In this document: positions 56,475 through 64,000 of the stretch, in pieces
Layout of the letters: every line of letters starts with the position of its first letter
Numbering within the stretch: position 1 is the first letter of the stretch
Source of the DNA: DATILL01 sp035476575
Lineage (GTDB): Bacteria > Actinomycetota > Actinomycetes > Mycobacteriales > JACQDL01
Reading direction: 5' to 3'
Assembly (NCBI GenBank): GCA_035476575.1
Contig: DATILL010000137.1
Location: forward strand, 1-64,000
Length of the DNA stretch: 64,000 bases
Made by a program: the position numbers and the translations under genes
Notes under the pieces: model-generated
The model's input: only the letters and a program-made list of their open reading frames with translations
Databases searched by the model: none
Told to the model about the DNA's origin: nothing

Positions 56475-57551
56475 CTATGAGCCCCGAGTGCTTGGCGTGC
56501 CCGGAGTGCCTGGCGTGCTCGGAGCTCGCTCCCGCGCGACTGTGACCGTGAGCGGCGTAGGCACGCCGACTGACTGGATCAGCCAGCCGAAGCCGCCCAG
56601 CCCGGCCGGGTCGGCCAGCTCGCTGGCCTGGCTGGCCTGGGCCAGGGCCAGCAGGTACCGGGCCGGATCGGCGGCGGCGAGCTCGCGGGGCGGCCTCCCG
56701 AGGGGCAGGCCGAGCGCCCGCAGCGCGGCTCGCTGGGTGGTGCGGATGGTGTCGGTCGCGCCGGCCGCCGTACCGGCCGCCGCGCACGCGTCCAGTGCGA
56801 CGTGCGCGGTCAGGTCGCAGGAGCCGTCCGGCACCGGGCAGACCTGCCGGCCGCCGCGGTACCCGGTCAGGGTGCCGGCCCGGTGTACGCCGGCCAGGCG
56901 GGTCGCGCGGTCGTGCGCGTAGTCGACCGCCACGGCCACCCCGCGACGCACCTGGCGTACGGCGCCCGCCCAGGCGGCGTCCCGGTACCGGCCGATCTCG
57001 GCCCGGGTGCCGTGCTCCGCCCCGCGGCGGCCGGCCTGGCCGAGCGGCCACCAGGTGGCCAGCCAGTCGGCGTCGGCGCCGCCCAGCGGTGGCCCGGGGC
57101 ACTCCCAGCCGGCCGGGTCGACCAGCACGAGCCGCGGCCCGGACCGGCTCAGCTCAACCACGTCGACAGGGATGTTGTCCAGCCACTCGTTGGCCACCAG
57201 CAGCCCGGTGGTGGGCGGGATCTCCCTGGTCCAGCCGATGCCTGCGTCCAGCCCGGCCGGTCGGGCGGCCACCTCGACGGCGACGGGGCGGAGCCGGGCC
57301 CGCAGCCCGGCCGGTACGGCGGCGATGATCCCAGCCAGCAGCTCGCCCCGGCCAGCGCCGACGTCCACCAGGTCGAACGGGTCGGGCTGGCCCAGCTCCT
57401 CGTCGACCGTCGCGGCCAGCCGGGCGAGCGCTGCGGCGAACATCGGCGAGGCGTGGACCGACGTGCGGTAGTGCCAGGCCGGGTTCTCACAGCGGTAGAA
57501 CCCGGTCGGTCCGTACAACGCCTCGGCCATCGCATCCCGCCAGCCGCGCAC
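56475..57551 (-). CDS. MidA-family (SAM-dependent) methyltransferase
   Basis: The 358-residue protein has the PF02636 motifs: YGPTGFYRC, HYRTSVHASPMFAAALA, FDLVDVGAGRGELLAGI (SAM binding) and LLVANEWLDNIPVDVVE. The eukaryotic homologue NDUFAF7 dimethylates an Arg of the complex I subunit matching NuoD. The C-terminal Thr/Pro-rich tail (APSTPGTPGTPSTRGS) is a short tandem repeat. It is divergent from the pantothenate block across array R6. Confidence 0.88.
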   Translation of the reverse strand: MRGWRDAMAEALYGPTGFYRCENPAWHYRTSVHASPMFAAALARLAATVDEELGQPDPFDLVDVGAGRGELLAGIIAAVPAGLRARLRPVAVEVAARPAGLDAGIGWTREIPPTTGLLVANEWLDNIPVDVVELSRSGPRLVLVDPAGWECPGPPLGGADADWLATWWPLGQAGRRGAEHGTRAEIGRYRDAAWAGAVRQVRRGVAVAVDYAHDRATRLAGVHRAGTLTGYRGGRQVCPVPDGSCDLTAHVALDACAAAGTAAGATDTIRTTQRAALRALGLPLGRPPRELAAADPARYLLALAQASQASELADPAGLGGFGWLIQSVGVPTPLTVTVARERAPSTPGTPGTPSTRGS

Positions 57552-57613
57552 GCCGCCACCGTAGCCCCGCCCGCGCCCTTGTCCGAACTCACCACGCGAT
57601 CACCTCTGGTCTC

Positions 57614-57751
57614 CGTGTGGTCACCTCTGCGCCTAGTGGTGACCTCTAGGGGCTCGCAGGCACCAAGAGGTCACCACAACGCCGTGAGGTGACCACACGT
57701 TGGGCGCGGGCAACGAGAGGTGACCACAAGGCGCAGAGGTGACCACACGAG
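57614..57751. repeat. GGTNACC array, copy R6
   Basis: Heptamers start at 57619, 57638, 57669, 57688, 57719 and 57738, with intervals 19, 31, 19, 31, 19. The outer units 57614-57647 and 57716-57749 are inverted copies, matching 32 of 34 bases. They share a GCGCCT core not seen in the other arrays, while the middle unit has the usual ACAACGCC. It lies between divergent genes. Confidence 0.92.
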
Positions 57752-57890
57752 AGATCTGCGAGCGGCGCGTGCCACGGTGTGGTGGCAGCGACAGGTCGGT
57801 AACCCACTGTGGCCAACGTGACAGCGCCGAGACGCCCGGCCGCGGTTACCCTGGCGTCGTCCGGTACCCCGACAAGGACTGGAACATCTG

Positions 57891-58901
57891 ATGAGCGCAT
57901 CGAAGCGCGATGCCGCCATGGACGGCGCCGGGCCCGGCGACCCGATGTGGCCCGCCACAGGCCGTGGCCACGCTCCGCGTGCCGCCAGGCTCGATGTCGG
58001 CGTCATCGGCACCGGGCGGGTCGGCAGCGTGCTGGGCGCGGCCCTGGCCCGGGCCGGCCACCGTATCGTCGCCGCCACCGGCGTCTCCCGGGAGTCGGTG
58101 GCCCGCGCCAGCCGGCTGCTCCCGGGCGTACCCCTGCTGCCCGCCAACGACGTGGTCGCGCGGGCCGCCCTGGTCCTGCTCGCGGTGCCCGACGACGCGC
58201 TGCCCGGGCTGGTCGCCGGCCTGTCCGAGACCAGTGCCTGGCGGCCGGGCCAGCTCGTCGTACACACCTCCGGCGCGCACGGCCTCGACGTGCTCGCCCC
58301 CGCTGCACGCCGCGGCGCCCTACCGATCGCCCTGCACCCCGTGATGACCTTCGCCGGTCGTCCGGAGGACCTGGCCAAGCTGGCCGGCGTCGCCTACGGC
58401 GTCACCACCCCCGACCCCGGCCTCGTCACCCCCGCCACCCCCGGCCCCGCAACCCCCGGCCTGCGGCCGGTCGCCGAGGCGCTGGTCCTGGAGATGGGTG
58501 GCGAGCCGGTCTGGATCCCGGACGAGGCTCGGCCGCTCTACCACGCCGCCCTGGTCACCGGCGCCAACCACCTGGTCACCCTCGTCAACGACGCGGTCGA
58601 CCTGCTGCGCGCCGCCGGGGTGGACGAGGCCGGCCGGGTGCTCGGGCCGCTGCTCGGCGCGGCCCTGGACAATGCGCTGCGGCTCGGCAACGCCGCCCTG
58701 ACCGGCCCGGTCTCGCGCGGCGACGCCGGCACCATCGCCGAGCACCTGCGCACCCTCGGCACGTACGCGCCGGGCGCGGTCCCGGCGTACGTCGCGATGG
58801 CCCGCCGGACGGCCGACCGGGCGCTCGCCTGCGGCCGGCTGGACCCGCGCCTGGCCGAGGCGCTGCTGGACGTCCTGGCGACCAAGGGGGCGAGCCCATG
58901 A
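57891..58901 (+). CDS. Rossmann-fold oxidoreductase-like protein (DUF2520)
   Basis: The 336 residues have the nucleotide-binding GVIGTGRVGSVLGAAL near 36 and a C-terminal DUF2520 helical domain (PLYHAALVTGANHLVTLV...). A Pro/Gly/Thr-rich tandem stretch (TPDPGLVTPATPGPATPG) sits in the middle. It precedes panC in many actinobacteria. It is a likely NAD(P)-dependent enzyme with unknown substrate. The ATG is at 57891. Confidence 0.87.
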   Translation: MSASKRDAAMDGAGPGDPMWPATGRGHAPRAARLDVGVIGTGRVGSVLGAALARAGHRIVAATGVSRESVARASRLLPGVPLLPANDVVARAALVLLAVPDDALPGLVAGLSETSAWRPGQLVVHTSGAHGLDVLAPAARRGALPIALHPVMTFAGRPEDLAKLAGVAYGVTTPDPGLVTPATPGPATPGLRPVAEALVLEMGGEPVWIPDEARPLYHAALVTGANHLVTLVNDAVDLLRAAGVDEAGRVLGPLLGAALDNALRLGNAALTGPVSRGDAGTIAEHLRTLGTYAPGAVPAYVAMARRTADRALACGRLDPRLAEALLDVLATKGASP

Positions 58902-58926
58902 GCACCAGCCACCCGGAGCGACGCGG

Positions 58927-59868
58927 ATGAACGTCGTCCAGACACGGGAGGAGCTGGCGGCCGCCCGCGCCGAGCTGGGTTCCCGGGTCGGCCTGGTGCC
59001 CACCATGGGCGCGCTGCACGCCGGCCATCGCACGCTGGTCGAGCGGGCGGTCGCGGAGAACGACGACGTCACGGTCAGCATCTTCGTCAACCCGATGCAG
59101 TTCGGGCCGAACGAGGACCTGGACCGCTACCCCCGCACCATGGACGCCGACCTGGCGATGTGCGAGGCGGCCGGGGTCGAGCTGGTCTTCACCCCGACCC
59201 CGGCGGTCGTGTACCCGAACGGCACCGCCGAGGTCACCGTCGACCCCGGCCCGCTCGGCACCGTCCTGGAAGGCCGGTCGCGACCCACCCACTTTCGCGG
59301 CGTGCTGACCGTGGTGGCCAAGCTGTTCAGCCTGGTCCGCCCGGACCAGGCCTACTTCGGCGAGAAGGACTACCAGCAGCTCGCGCTGATCCGCCGGATG
59401 GTGCGCGACCTGGACCTTGGGTACAGCGGCCATCCCGGGCCGAGGGCGCGGGGCACCGCCGGCACGCTCGGCGTCGTCGGCTGCCCCACGGTCCGCGAGC
59501 CGGACGGGCTGGCCATGTCCAGCCGCAACATCTACCTGTCCGCCGCGGACTGGCAGCGGGCGCTCGGGCTGTCCCAGGCGCTGCGGGACGGTGCCGAGGC
59601 GGGAGCCAAGGGCGCGGACGCCGTACTCGACGCGGCGCGGGCGCAACTGTCCGATGTGGACGTCGACTACCTGGAGCTGCGCGACCCCGACCTCGGCCCG
59701 GCGCCGGAGCGGGGAGCGGCGCGGCTGCTGGTGGCGGCCCGGGTCGGCCCGACCCGGCTGATCGACAACGCTCCGGTTTCGCTGGGGGATCCGCTTTCGC
59801 TGGGGTACCAGGTGCCGCTGGGGGATCCGGTGCCGCCGCGGGATCCGGCATCGCAGGGAGACGACTGA
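58927..59868 (+). CDS. panC: Pantothenate synthetase
   Basis: The 313-residue enzyme joins pantoate and beta-alanine with ATP: LVPTMGALHAGHRTLV, FVNPMQFGPNEDLDRYPR, FGEKDYQQLALIRRMV and DGLAMSSRNIYLS. About 14 extra residues (GHPGPRARGTAGTL) lie before GVVGCPTVRE, and the tail has four 6-residue repeats (VSLGDP LSLGYQ VPLGDP VPPRDP). The ATG has GGAG upstream. panD overlaps its stop. Confidence 0.95.
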   Translation: MNVVQTREELAAARAELGSRVGLVPTMGALHAGHRTLVERAVAENDDVTVSIFVNPMQFGPNEDLDRYPRTMDADLAMCEAAGVELVFTPTPAVVYPNGTAEVTVDPGPLGTVLEGRSRPTHFRGVLTVVAKLFSLVRPDQAYFGEKDYQQLALIRRMVRDLDLGYSGHPGPRARGTAGTLGVVGCPTVREPDGLAMSSRNIYLSAADWQRALGLSQALRDGAEAGAKGADAVLDAARAQLSDVDVDYLELRDPDLGPAPERGAARLLVAARVGPTRLIDNAPVSLGDPLSLGYQVPLGDPVPPRDPASQGDD

Positions 59869-60278
59869 TGCTGCGCACCATGATGAGGTCGAAGATCCAC
59901 CGGGCCACCGTCACCCAGGCCGACCTGCACTACGTGGGATCGGTCACGGTCGACGAGGACCTGCTGGACGCCGCGGACCTGCTGCCCGGTGAGCAGGTCG
60001 CCATCGTGGACATCACCAACGGCGCCCGGCTGGAGACCTACGTTATCCCCGGGCCGCGCGGCAGCGGGGTGGTCGGGATCAACGGCGCCGCCGCGCACCT
60101 GGTCCACCCCGGCGATCTGGTCATCCTGATCTCCTACGGTCTGATGGACGAGACCGAGGCGACGTCGTACGTTCCGTTCGTGGTGCATGTCAACGAGCAC
60201 AACCGGATCGTCGAGCTGGGCACCGACCCGGCCGAGCCGGTGCCGGGCAGCCAGACCCGGCGCGGCGACGGCCGGTGA
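59868..60278 (+). CDS. panD: Aspartate 1-decarboxylase
   Basis: The 136-residue proenzyme makes beta-alanine for PanC. It cleaves itself at Gly24-Ser25 in DLHYVGSVTVDED to form the pyruvoyl group, and ITNGARLETYVIPGPRGSG follows. The ATG at 59868 overlaps the panC stop (TGATG). Confidence 0.97.
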   Translation: MLRTMMRSKIHRATVTQADLHYVGSVTVDEDLLDAADLLPGEQVAIVDITNGARLETYVIPGPRGSGVVGINGAAAHLVHPGDLVILISYGLMDETEATSYVPFVVHVNEHNRIVELGTDPAEPVPGSQTRRGDGR

Positions 60279-61936
60279 CCACATCCCCGGCGTCCCACCT
60301 GCCCGGGCCCCGGCTGCCGCGCCGGCTGGTCGCGCCGAGCCCCGGCTGGACGCTGGAGACCGACGTCGTGGTGGTGGGCTCCGGCGTCGCCGGGTTGTCC
60401 GCCGCGCTGTACGCCCGTGCGGCCGGGTGCCGGGTCACCGTGGTCACCAAGGTGAACGTCGGCGACGGCTCGACCCGCTGGGCGCAGGGCGGCATCGCCG
60501 CGGTGCTGCACCCGGCGGACACCCCGGCCGAGCACCTGGCCGACACCCTGGTTGCCGGGGCCGGGCTGTGCGACGAGGCCGCGGTCCGGGTGCTGGTGAC
60601 CGAGGGGCCGAGGCGGCTGCATGAGCTGATGGCGCTGGGTGCGGCGTTCGACCGGGACGGACGCGGCGCCCTGTCGCTGGCCCGCGAGGGCGGCCACCGG
60701 CGGAACCGGATCGTGCACGCGGGCGGGGACGCCACCGGGGCCGAGGTGCAGCGGGCGCTGGAGGCGGCGATCCGCCGCGACCCGGGAGTCCAGCTCATCG
60801 AGCACGCACTGGTGCTGGACCTGCTGCGGGCCTCGGGCGGCCGGGCGGCCGGCGTCACCCTGCACGTGTTGGGCGAGGGCACGCCGGACGGCGTGGGCGC
60901 GGTGCTGGCCCGGGCGGTGGTGCTGGCCACCGGCGGGATCGGTCAGGTCTACGCCGCCACCACCAACCCAGGGGTGTCCACCGGCGACGGGCTGGCGCTG
61001 GCGTTGCGCGCCGGGGCGAGCCTGACCGACGTCGAGTTTGTCCAGTTCCACCCGACCGTGTTCTTCCGGCCGGACGACGGCTGGCGCGGGCAGCAGCCGT
61101 TGGTCAGCGAGGCGATGCGGGGCGAGGGCGCGCTGCTGCTGGACGGCGCGATGACCCGGTTCATGCCGGCGGTGCACGAGCTGGCCGAGCTGGCGCCGCG
61201 GGACGTGGTGGCCAAGGCGATCACCCGGGTGCTGCGCGAGCAGCGCCGCGACCACGTGTGGCTGGACGCCCGGGGAATCGGCGAGCAGACCCTGCTGGCG
61301 CGTTTCCCGTCCATCGTGGCGCGCTGCCGCGAGCTCGGCGTCGACCCGGTCACCGAGCCGATCCCGGTCGCTCCGGCGGCGCACCACGCCAGCGGCGGGG
61401 TCCGCACTGACCTGGCCGGGCGCACCGACGTACCCGGGCTGTACGCCTGCGGCGAGGTGGCCGCCACCGGCGTGCACGGCGCCAACCGGCTGGCCTCGAG
61501 CTCGCTGCTGGAGGCCCTGGTCTTCGCCGGCCGGATCGGGGCCGACCTGGCCCGCGACCTGCCGCCGCAGGCCGACCCGGCAAGCGACCACACGGTGCCG
61601 GCCGGCCTGCTGGACCCGGCCGTCCGCGAGCCGCTGCAGGGCACGATGACCCGCGGCGCCGGCGTCGTCCGCACCGCGGCCAGCCTGGCCGAAACGGCGT
61701 CTACCCTCGACACCCTGGCCCACCGCGGCTACGGCAAGTGCGAGCCGGAGGCCTGGGAGGTCACCGGGCTGCACACCGTGGCCACCGCCTTGGTCGCGGC
61801 GGCCGCCCGGCGCACCGAGACCCGCGGCTGCCACTGGCGCGCGGACCACCCGGACCGCGACGACGGGCACTGGCTGGGCCGGCTGCGGCTCACCCTGGCG
61901 GGCGGCCGACTCACCGACACCTTCGAGGCGATGTGA
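60275..61936 (+). CDS. nadB: L-aspartate oxidase
   Basis: The 553-residue flavoprotein oxidises aspartate to iminoaspartate, the first de novo NAD step. It has the FAD motif VVVGSGVAGLSAALYA near 34 and RWAQGGIAAVLHPAD, with HHASGGVRTDLAGRTD and GANRLASSSLLEALVFAGR later. The GTG start overlaps panD. nadA is not in this window. Confidence 0.97.
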   Translation: MTTSPASHLPGPRLPRRLVAPSPGWTLETDVVVVGSGVAGLSAALYARAAGCRVTVVTKVNVGDGSTRWAQGGIAAVLHPADTPAEHLADTLVAGAGLCDEAAVRVLVTEGPRRLHELMALGAAFDRDGRGALSLAREGGHRRNRIVHAGGDATGAEVQRALEAAIRRDPGVQLIEHALVLDLLRASGGRAAGVTLHVLGEGTPDGVGAVLARAVVLATGGIGQVYAATTNPGVSTGDGLALALRAGASLTDVEFVQFHPTVFFRPDDGWRGQQPLVSEAMRGEGALLLDGAMTRFMPAVHELAELAPRDVVAKAITRVLREQRRDHVWLDARGIGEQTLLARFPSIVARCRELGVDPVTEPIPVAPAAHHASGGVRTDLAGRTDVPGLYACGEVAATGVHGANRLASSSLLEALVFAGRIGADLARDLPPQADPASDHTVPAGLLDPAVREPLQGTMTRGAGVVRTAASLAETASTLDTLAHRGYGKCEPEAWEVTGLHTVATALVAAAARRTETRGCHWRADHPDRDDGHWLGRLRLTLAGGRLTDTFEAM

Positions 61937-62820
61937 TGCGCCGACCCACCGTGGAGGCGCTGGTCGCGGCCGGCCTGGACCCGGCGTACGTCGAGGACGT
62001 CATCCGCCGGGCGCTGGCCGAGGACCTGGCCGGCGGGGTGGACGTGACCAGCGTGGCCACCGTCCCAGCCGGGCAGGCCGGCACCGCCAGGCTGGTGGCG
62101 CGGGCCGCCGGCGTCCTGGCCGGCCTGCCGGTGGCCGCCGCCGTCTTCGACGTCGCCGCCGGCGGCTCCGTCCAGCTCGGACTGTCCATGAAGGACGGTA
62201 CGGAGGTCGGCCCGGGCGACGTGCTCGGCACCGTGGCCGGTCCGACCCGGGCGCTGCTCACCGCCGAGCGGACCGCGCTGAACCTGCTGTGCCACCTGTC
62301 CGGGGTAGCGACCGCGACCCGCGCTTGGGCGGACGCGCTGGCCGGCACCGGCGTGGCCGTCCGGGACACCCGCAAGACCACACCGGGCCTGCGTGCGCTG
62401 GAGCGGTACGCGGTGCGCTGCGGCGGCGGCCGCAACCACCGGCTGGGGCTGTCCGACGCCGCTCTGGTGAAGGACAACCACGTGCTGGCTGCGGGCGGGG
62501 TGGTGGCCGCGTTCGAGGCGGTCCGCCACCGGTTTCCGGGCGTACCGGTCGAGGTCGAGTGCGACCGGGTCGAGCAGGTCCGCGAGGTGGTCGCGGCTGG
62601 GGCAGACCTGGTACTCCTGGACAACATGACCCTCGCGGAGCTGGCCGAGTCGGTCCGCGCCGCCCGGGCGGTCCGGCCCGACGTGCGGCTGGAGGCCAGC
62701 GGCGGCCTGACCCTGGCGGCGGCTCGCGCGGTCGCCCAGACCGGCGTCGACTACCTTGCTGTCGGTGCCCTCACCCACTCCGCGACGGTGCTCGACATCG
62801 CGCTCGACCTGCGGGAGTAG
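61936..62820 (+). CDS. nadC: Nicotinate-nucleotide pyrophosphorylase
   Basis: The 294-residue enzyme converts quinolinate and PRPP to nicotinate mononucleotide: VRDTRKTTPGLRALERYAV, GGGRNHRLGLSDAALVKDNH and LEASGGLTLAAARAVAQTGVD. The ATG overlaps the nadB stop (TGATG). Confidence 0.97.
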   Translation: MRRPTVEALVAAGLDPAYVEDVIRRALAEDLAGGVDVTSVATVPAGQAGTARLVARAAGVLAGLPVAAAVFDVAAGGSVQLGLSMKDGTEVGPGDVLGTVAGPTRALLTAERTALNLLCHLSGVATATRAWADALAGTGVAVRDTRKTTPGLRALERYAVRCGGGRNHRLGLSDAALVKDNHVLAAGGVVAAFEAVRHRFPGVPVEVECDRVEQVREVVAAGADLVLLDNMTLAELAESVRAARAVRPDVRLEASGGLTLAAARAVAQTGVDYLAVGALTHSATVLDIALDLRE

Positions 62821-62825
62821 CCGCC

Positions 62826-63590
62826 ATGCTGCTCGCCATCGACGTCGGCAACACCCACACCGTCCTCGGCGTGTTCGAGGGCGACAAGCTGGTCGAGTCC
62901 TGGCGGATCAAGACTGACGCCCGGGAGACCGCGGACGAGCTGGCGCTCACCTTCCGCGGCCTGCTGCACGGCGTGCAGGTCACCGGTACGGCGGCCTGCT
63001 CCACGGTGCCCGCCGTACTGCGCGAGCTGCGGCTGATGCTGGAGCGGTACTACCCGGACCTGCCGACCGTGATCGTCGAGCCCGGCGTGCGGACCGGCGT
63101 GCCGCTGCTCTACGACAACCCCAAGGAGGTCGGGCCGGACCGGATCGTCAACGCGCTGGCCGCGTTCGCCCTGTACGGCGGCCCGGCCGTGGTGGTCGAC
63201 TTCGGCACCTCGACCAACTTCGACGTGGTGAGCGCCCGGGGTGAGTTCCTCGGCGGCGCGCTGGCGCCCGGCATCGAGATCTCCATCGACGCGCTGGCGG
63301 CCCGGGGCGCCCGGCTGTTTAAGATCGAGCCGGTGCGGCCGCGGTCGGTGATCGGCAAGTCGACGGTGGAGGCGCTGCAGTCCGGAGTGCTGTTCGGGTT
63401 CGCCGGGCAGGTGGACGGGCTGGTCCGCCGGATCTCGGCCGAGCTGCACGCGAGCCCGACGGTGATCGCGACGGGCGGGCTGGCGCCCCTGGTCATGGCC
63501 GAGTGCGAGACCATCCAGTTTCACGAACCGAACCTCACCCTGACGGGACTGCGCCTGGTGTTCGACAAAAACCGTCCCCCGGCCGGATGA
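62826..63590 (+). CDS. coaX: Type III pantothenate kinase
   Basis: The 254-residue enzyme phosphorylates pantothenate in coenzyme A synthesis: MLLAIDVGNTHTVLGVFEG, PKEVGPDRIVNALAAF, AVVVDFGTSTNFDVV and VIATGGLAPLVM. It is five bases after nadC, closing the pantothenate/NAD operon. Confidence 0.97.
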   Translation: MLLAIDVGNTHTVLGVFEGDKLVESWRIKTDARETADELALTFRGLLHGVQVTGTAACSTVPAVLRELRLMLERYYPDLPTVIVEPGVRTGVPLLYDNPKEVGPDRIVNALAAFALYGGPAVVVDFGTSTNFDVVSARGEFLGGALAPGIEISIDALAARGARLFKIEPVRPRSVIGKSTVEALQSGVLFGFAGQVDGLVRRISAELHASPTVIATGGLAPLVMAECETIQFHEPNLTLTGLRLVFDKNRPPAG

Positions 63591-63600
63591 TCGCGGTCGG

Positions 63601-64000
63601 ATGACCTTCTTACATGCGGGCGACGACCCTGCCGCCGAGCCCGACCGGCGGCGGCAGCTCCGCCGTGCCAAGGGCTTCGCCACCGGACTGCTCGGGCTCG
63701 CCGCGCTGGTCTTCCTGGCCACCGTGCTGGTCCCGGATCCGCCAGCCTGGGTCGGCTACCTTCGTGCCACGGCCGAGGCCTCGATGGTGGGCGCGCTGGC
63801 GGACTGGTTCGCGGTGACCGCACTGTTCCGGCATCCGATGGGGCTGCCGATCCCGCACACCGCGATCATCCCGCAGAAGAAGGACCAGCTCGGCGACAGC
63901 CTCGGCCAGTTCGTGCAGGCAAACTTCCTAGCCCGCGAGATCATCATCGGCAAGCTGCGCACCCTGGAGGTGGCCCGGCGGGCCGGCGAGTGGCTGGCCC
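63601..64000 (+). CDS. DUF445 family membrane protein (runs off the window)
   Basis: The start reads MTFLHAGDDPAAEPDRRRQL, then a hydrophobic segment (TGLLGLAALVFLATVLV), the DUF445 mark SMVGALADWFAVTALFRHPMG and IPQKKDQLGDSLGQFVQ. The ATG at 63601 has no clear ribosome site and lies ten bases past coaX. The 3' part is outside the window. Function is unknown; the family is a membrane protein. Confidence 0.85.
   Translation, partial: MTFLHAGDDPAAEPDRRRQLRRAKGFATGLLGLAALVFLATVLVPDPPAWVGYLRATAEASMVGALADWFAVTALFRHPMGLPIPHTAIIPQKKDQLGDSLGQFVQANFLAREIIIGKLRTLEVARRAGEWLA

Noticed and set aside
57781..57890. Extra GGTTACC at 57844 as part of array R6
   Set aside because: It is 106 bases from the last R6 site, out of phase with the 50-base period.

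Overview
The window is chromosomal DNA from a very GC-rich actinobacterium. Signs of this are GTG and TTG starts, GTGA/ATGA overlaps at most operon junctions, a dnaK-grpE-dnaJ-hspR operon with a HAIR-type operator, an F420-dependent glucose-6-phosphate dehydrogenase, a DUF2342 zincin, a DivIVA-like coiled coil, a tilS-hpt-ftsH-folE-folP-folB-folK block and a DUF2520-panC-panD-nadB-nadC-coaX block. The content looks most like Micromonosporales or a related order, but I cannot fix the genus from sequence alone.

Layout. 0-4.2 kb: AAA+ ATPase, lemA, pyrE and an SDR on the minus strand, then a DUF4190-type membrane protein. 4.2-11.1 kb: the heat-shock group clpB, hspR, dnaJ, grpE, dnaK. 11.2-16.4 kb: an AIM24-like protein, a rhomboid-like membrane protein, a TetR/MFS efflux pair with matching operators, and a DivIVA-like protein. 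16.5-22.3 kb: a membrane Fe-S oxidoreductase, a small membrane protein, then a ThyA-like enzyme, HIT protein, deaminase and nucleotidyltransferase set ending beside a tRNA-Gly. 22.3-28.9 kb: decayed DNA, then an ABC-importer-like operon with a Walker-A-less ATPase, fused permeases and a TPR protein, and a secreted HNH nuclease. 28.9-36.1 kb: accessory genes and fragments, fgd, and a MarR/MFS pair. 36.2-46.5 kb: ppa, dacB, DUF2342, tilS, hpt, ftsH and the folate operon. 46.6-51.4 kb: an osmoprotectant-type ABC transporter interrupted by a truncated AAA/DUF4276 cassette. 51.5-57.6 kb: a membrane protein, two acyl-CoA dehydrogenases, an orphan nuoD, a MazG-like gene and a MidA-family methyltransferase. 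57.9-64 kb: pantothenate and NAD synthesis genes, then a partial DUF445 gene.

The most unusual signal is a dispersed intergenic array at six places (1, 11.99, 33.56, 39.50, 46.51 and 57.61 kb). Each is a run of GGTNACC heptamers whose starts alternate exactly 19 and 31 bases apart, a 50-base period. All 23 intervals I measured follow the rule. Arrays occur between convergent, divergent and co-directional genes, so they are not only terminators. One supplies the last codons and stop of the rhomboid-like gene, and another ends about eight bases before the tilS start.

Other points worth following are the ThyA/HIT/deaminase/nucleotidyltransferase set, the ABC-like operon with a degenerate ATPase, the cassette inserted exactly at an ATGA junction, and an orphan NuoD encoded with a relative of the enzyme that methylates its mitochondrial counterpart. 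No CRISPR array, intact insertion sequence, rRNA or replication origin was seen.
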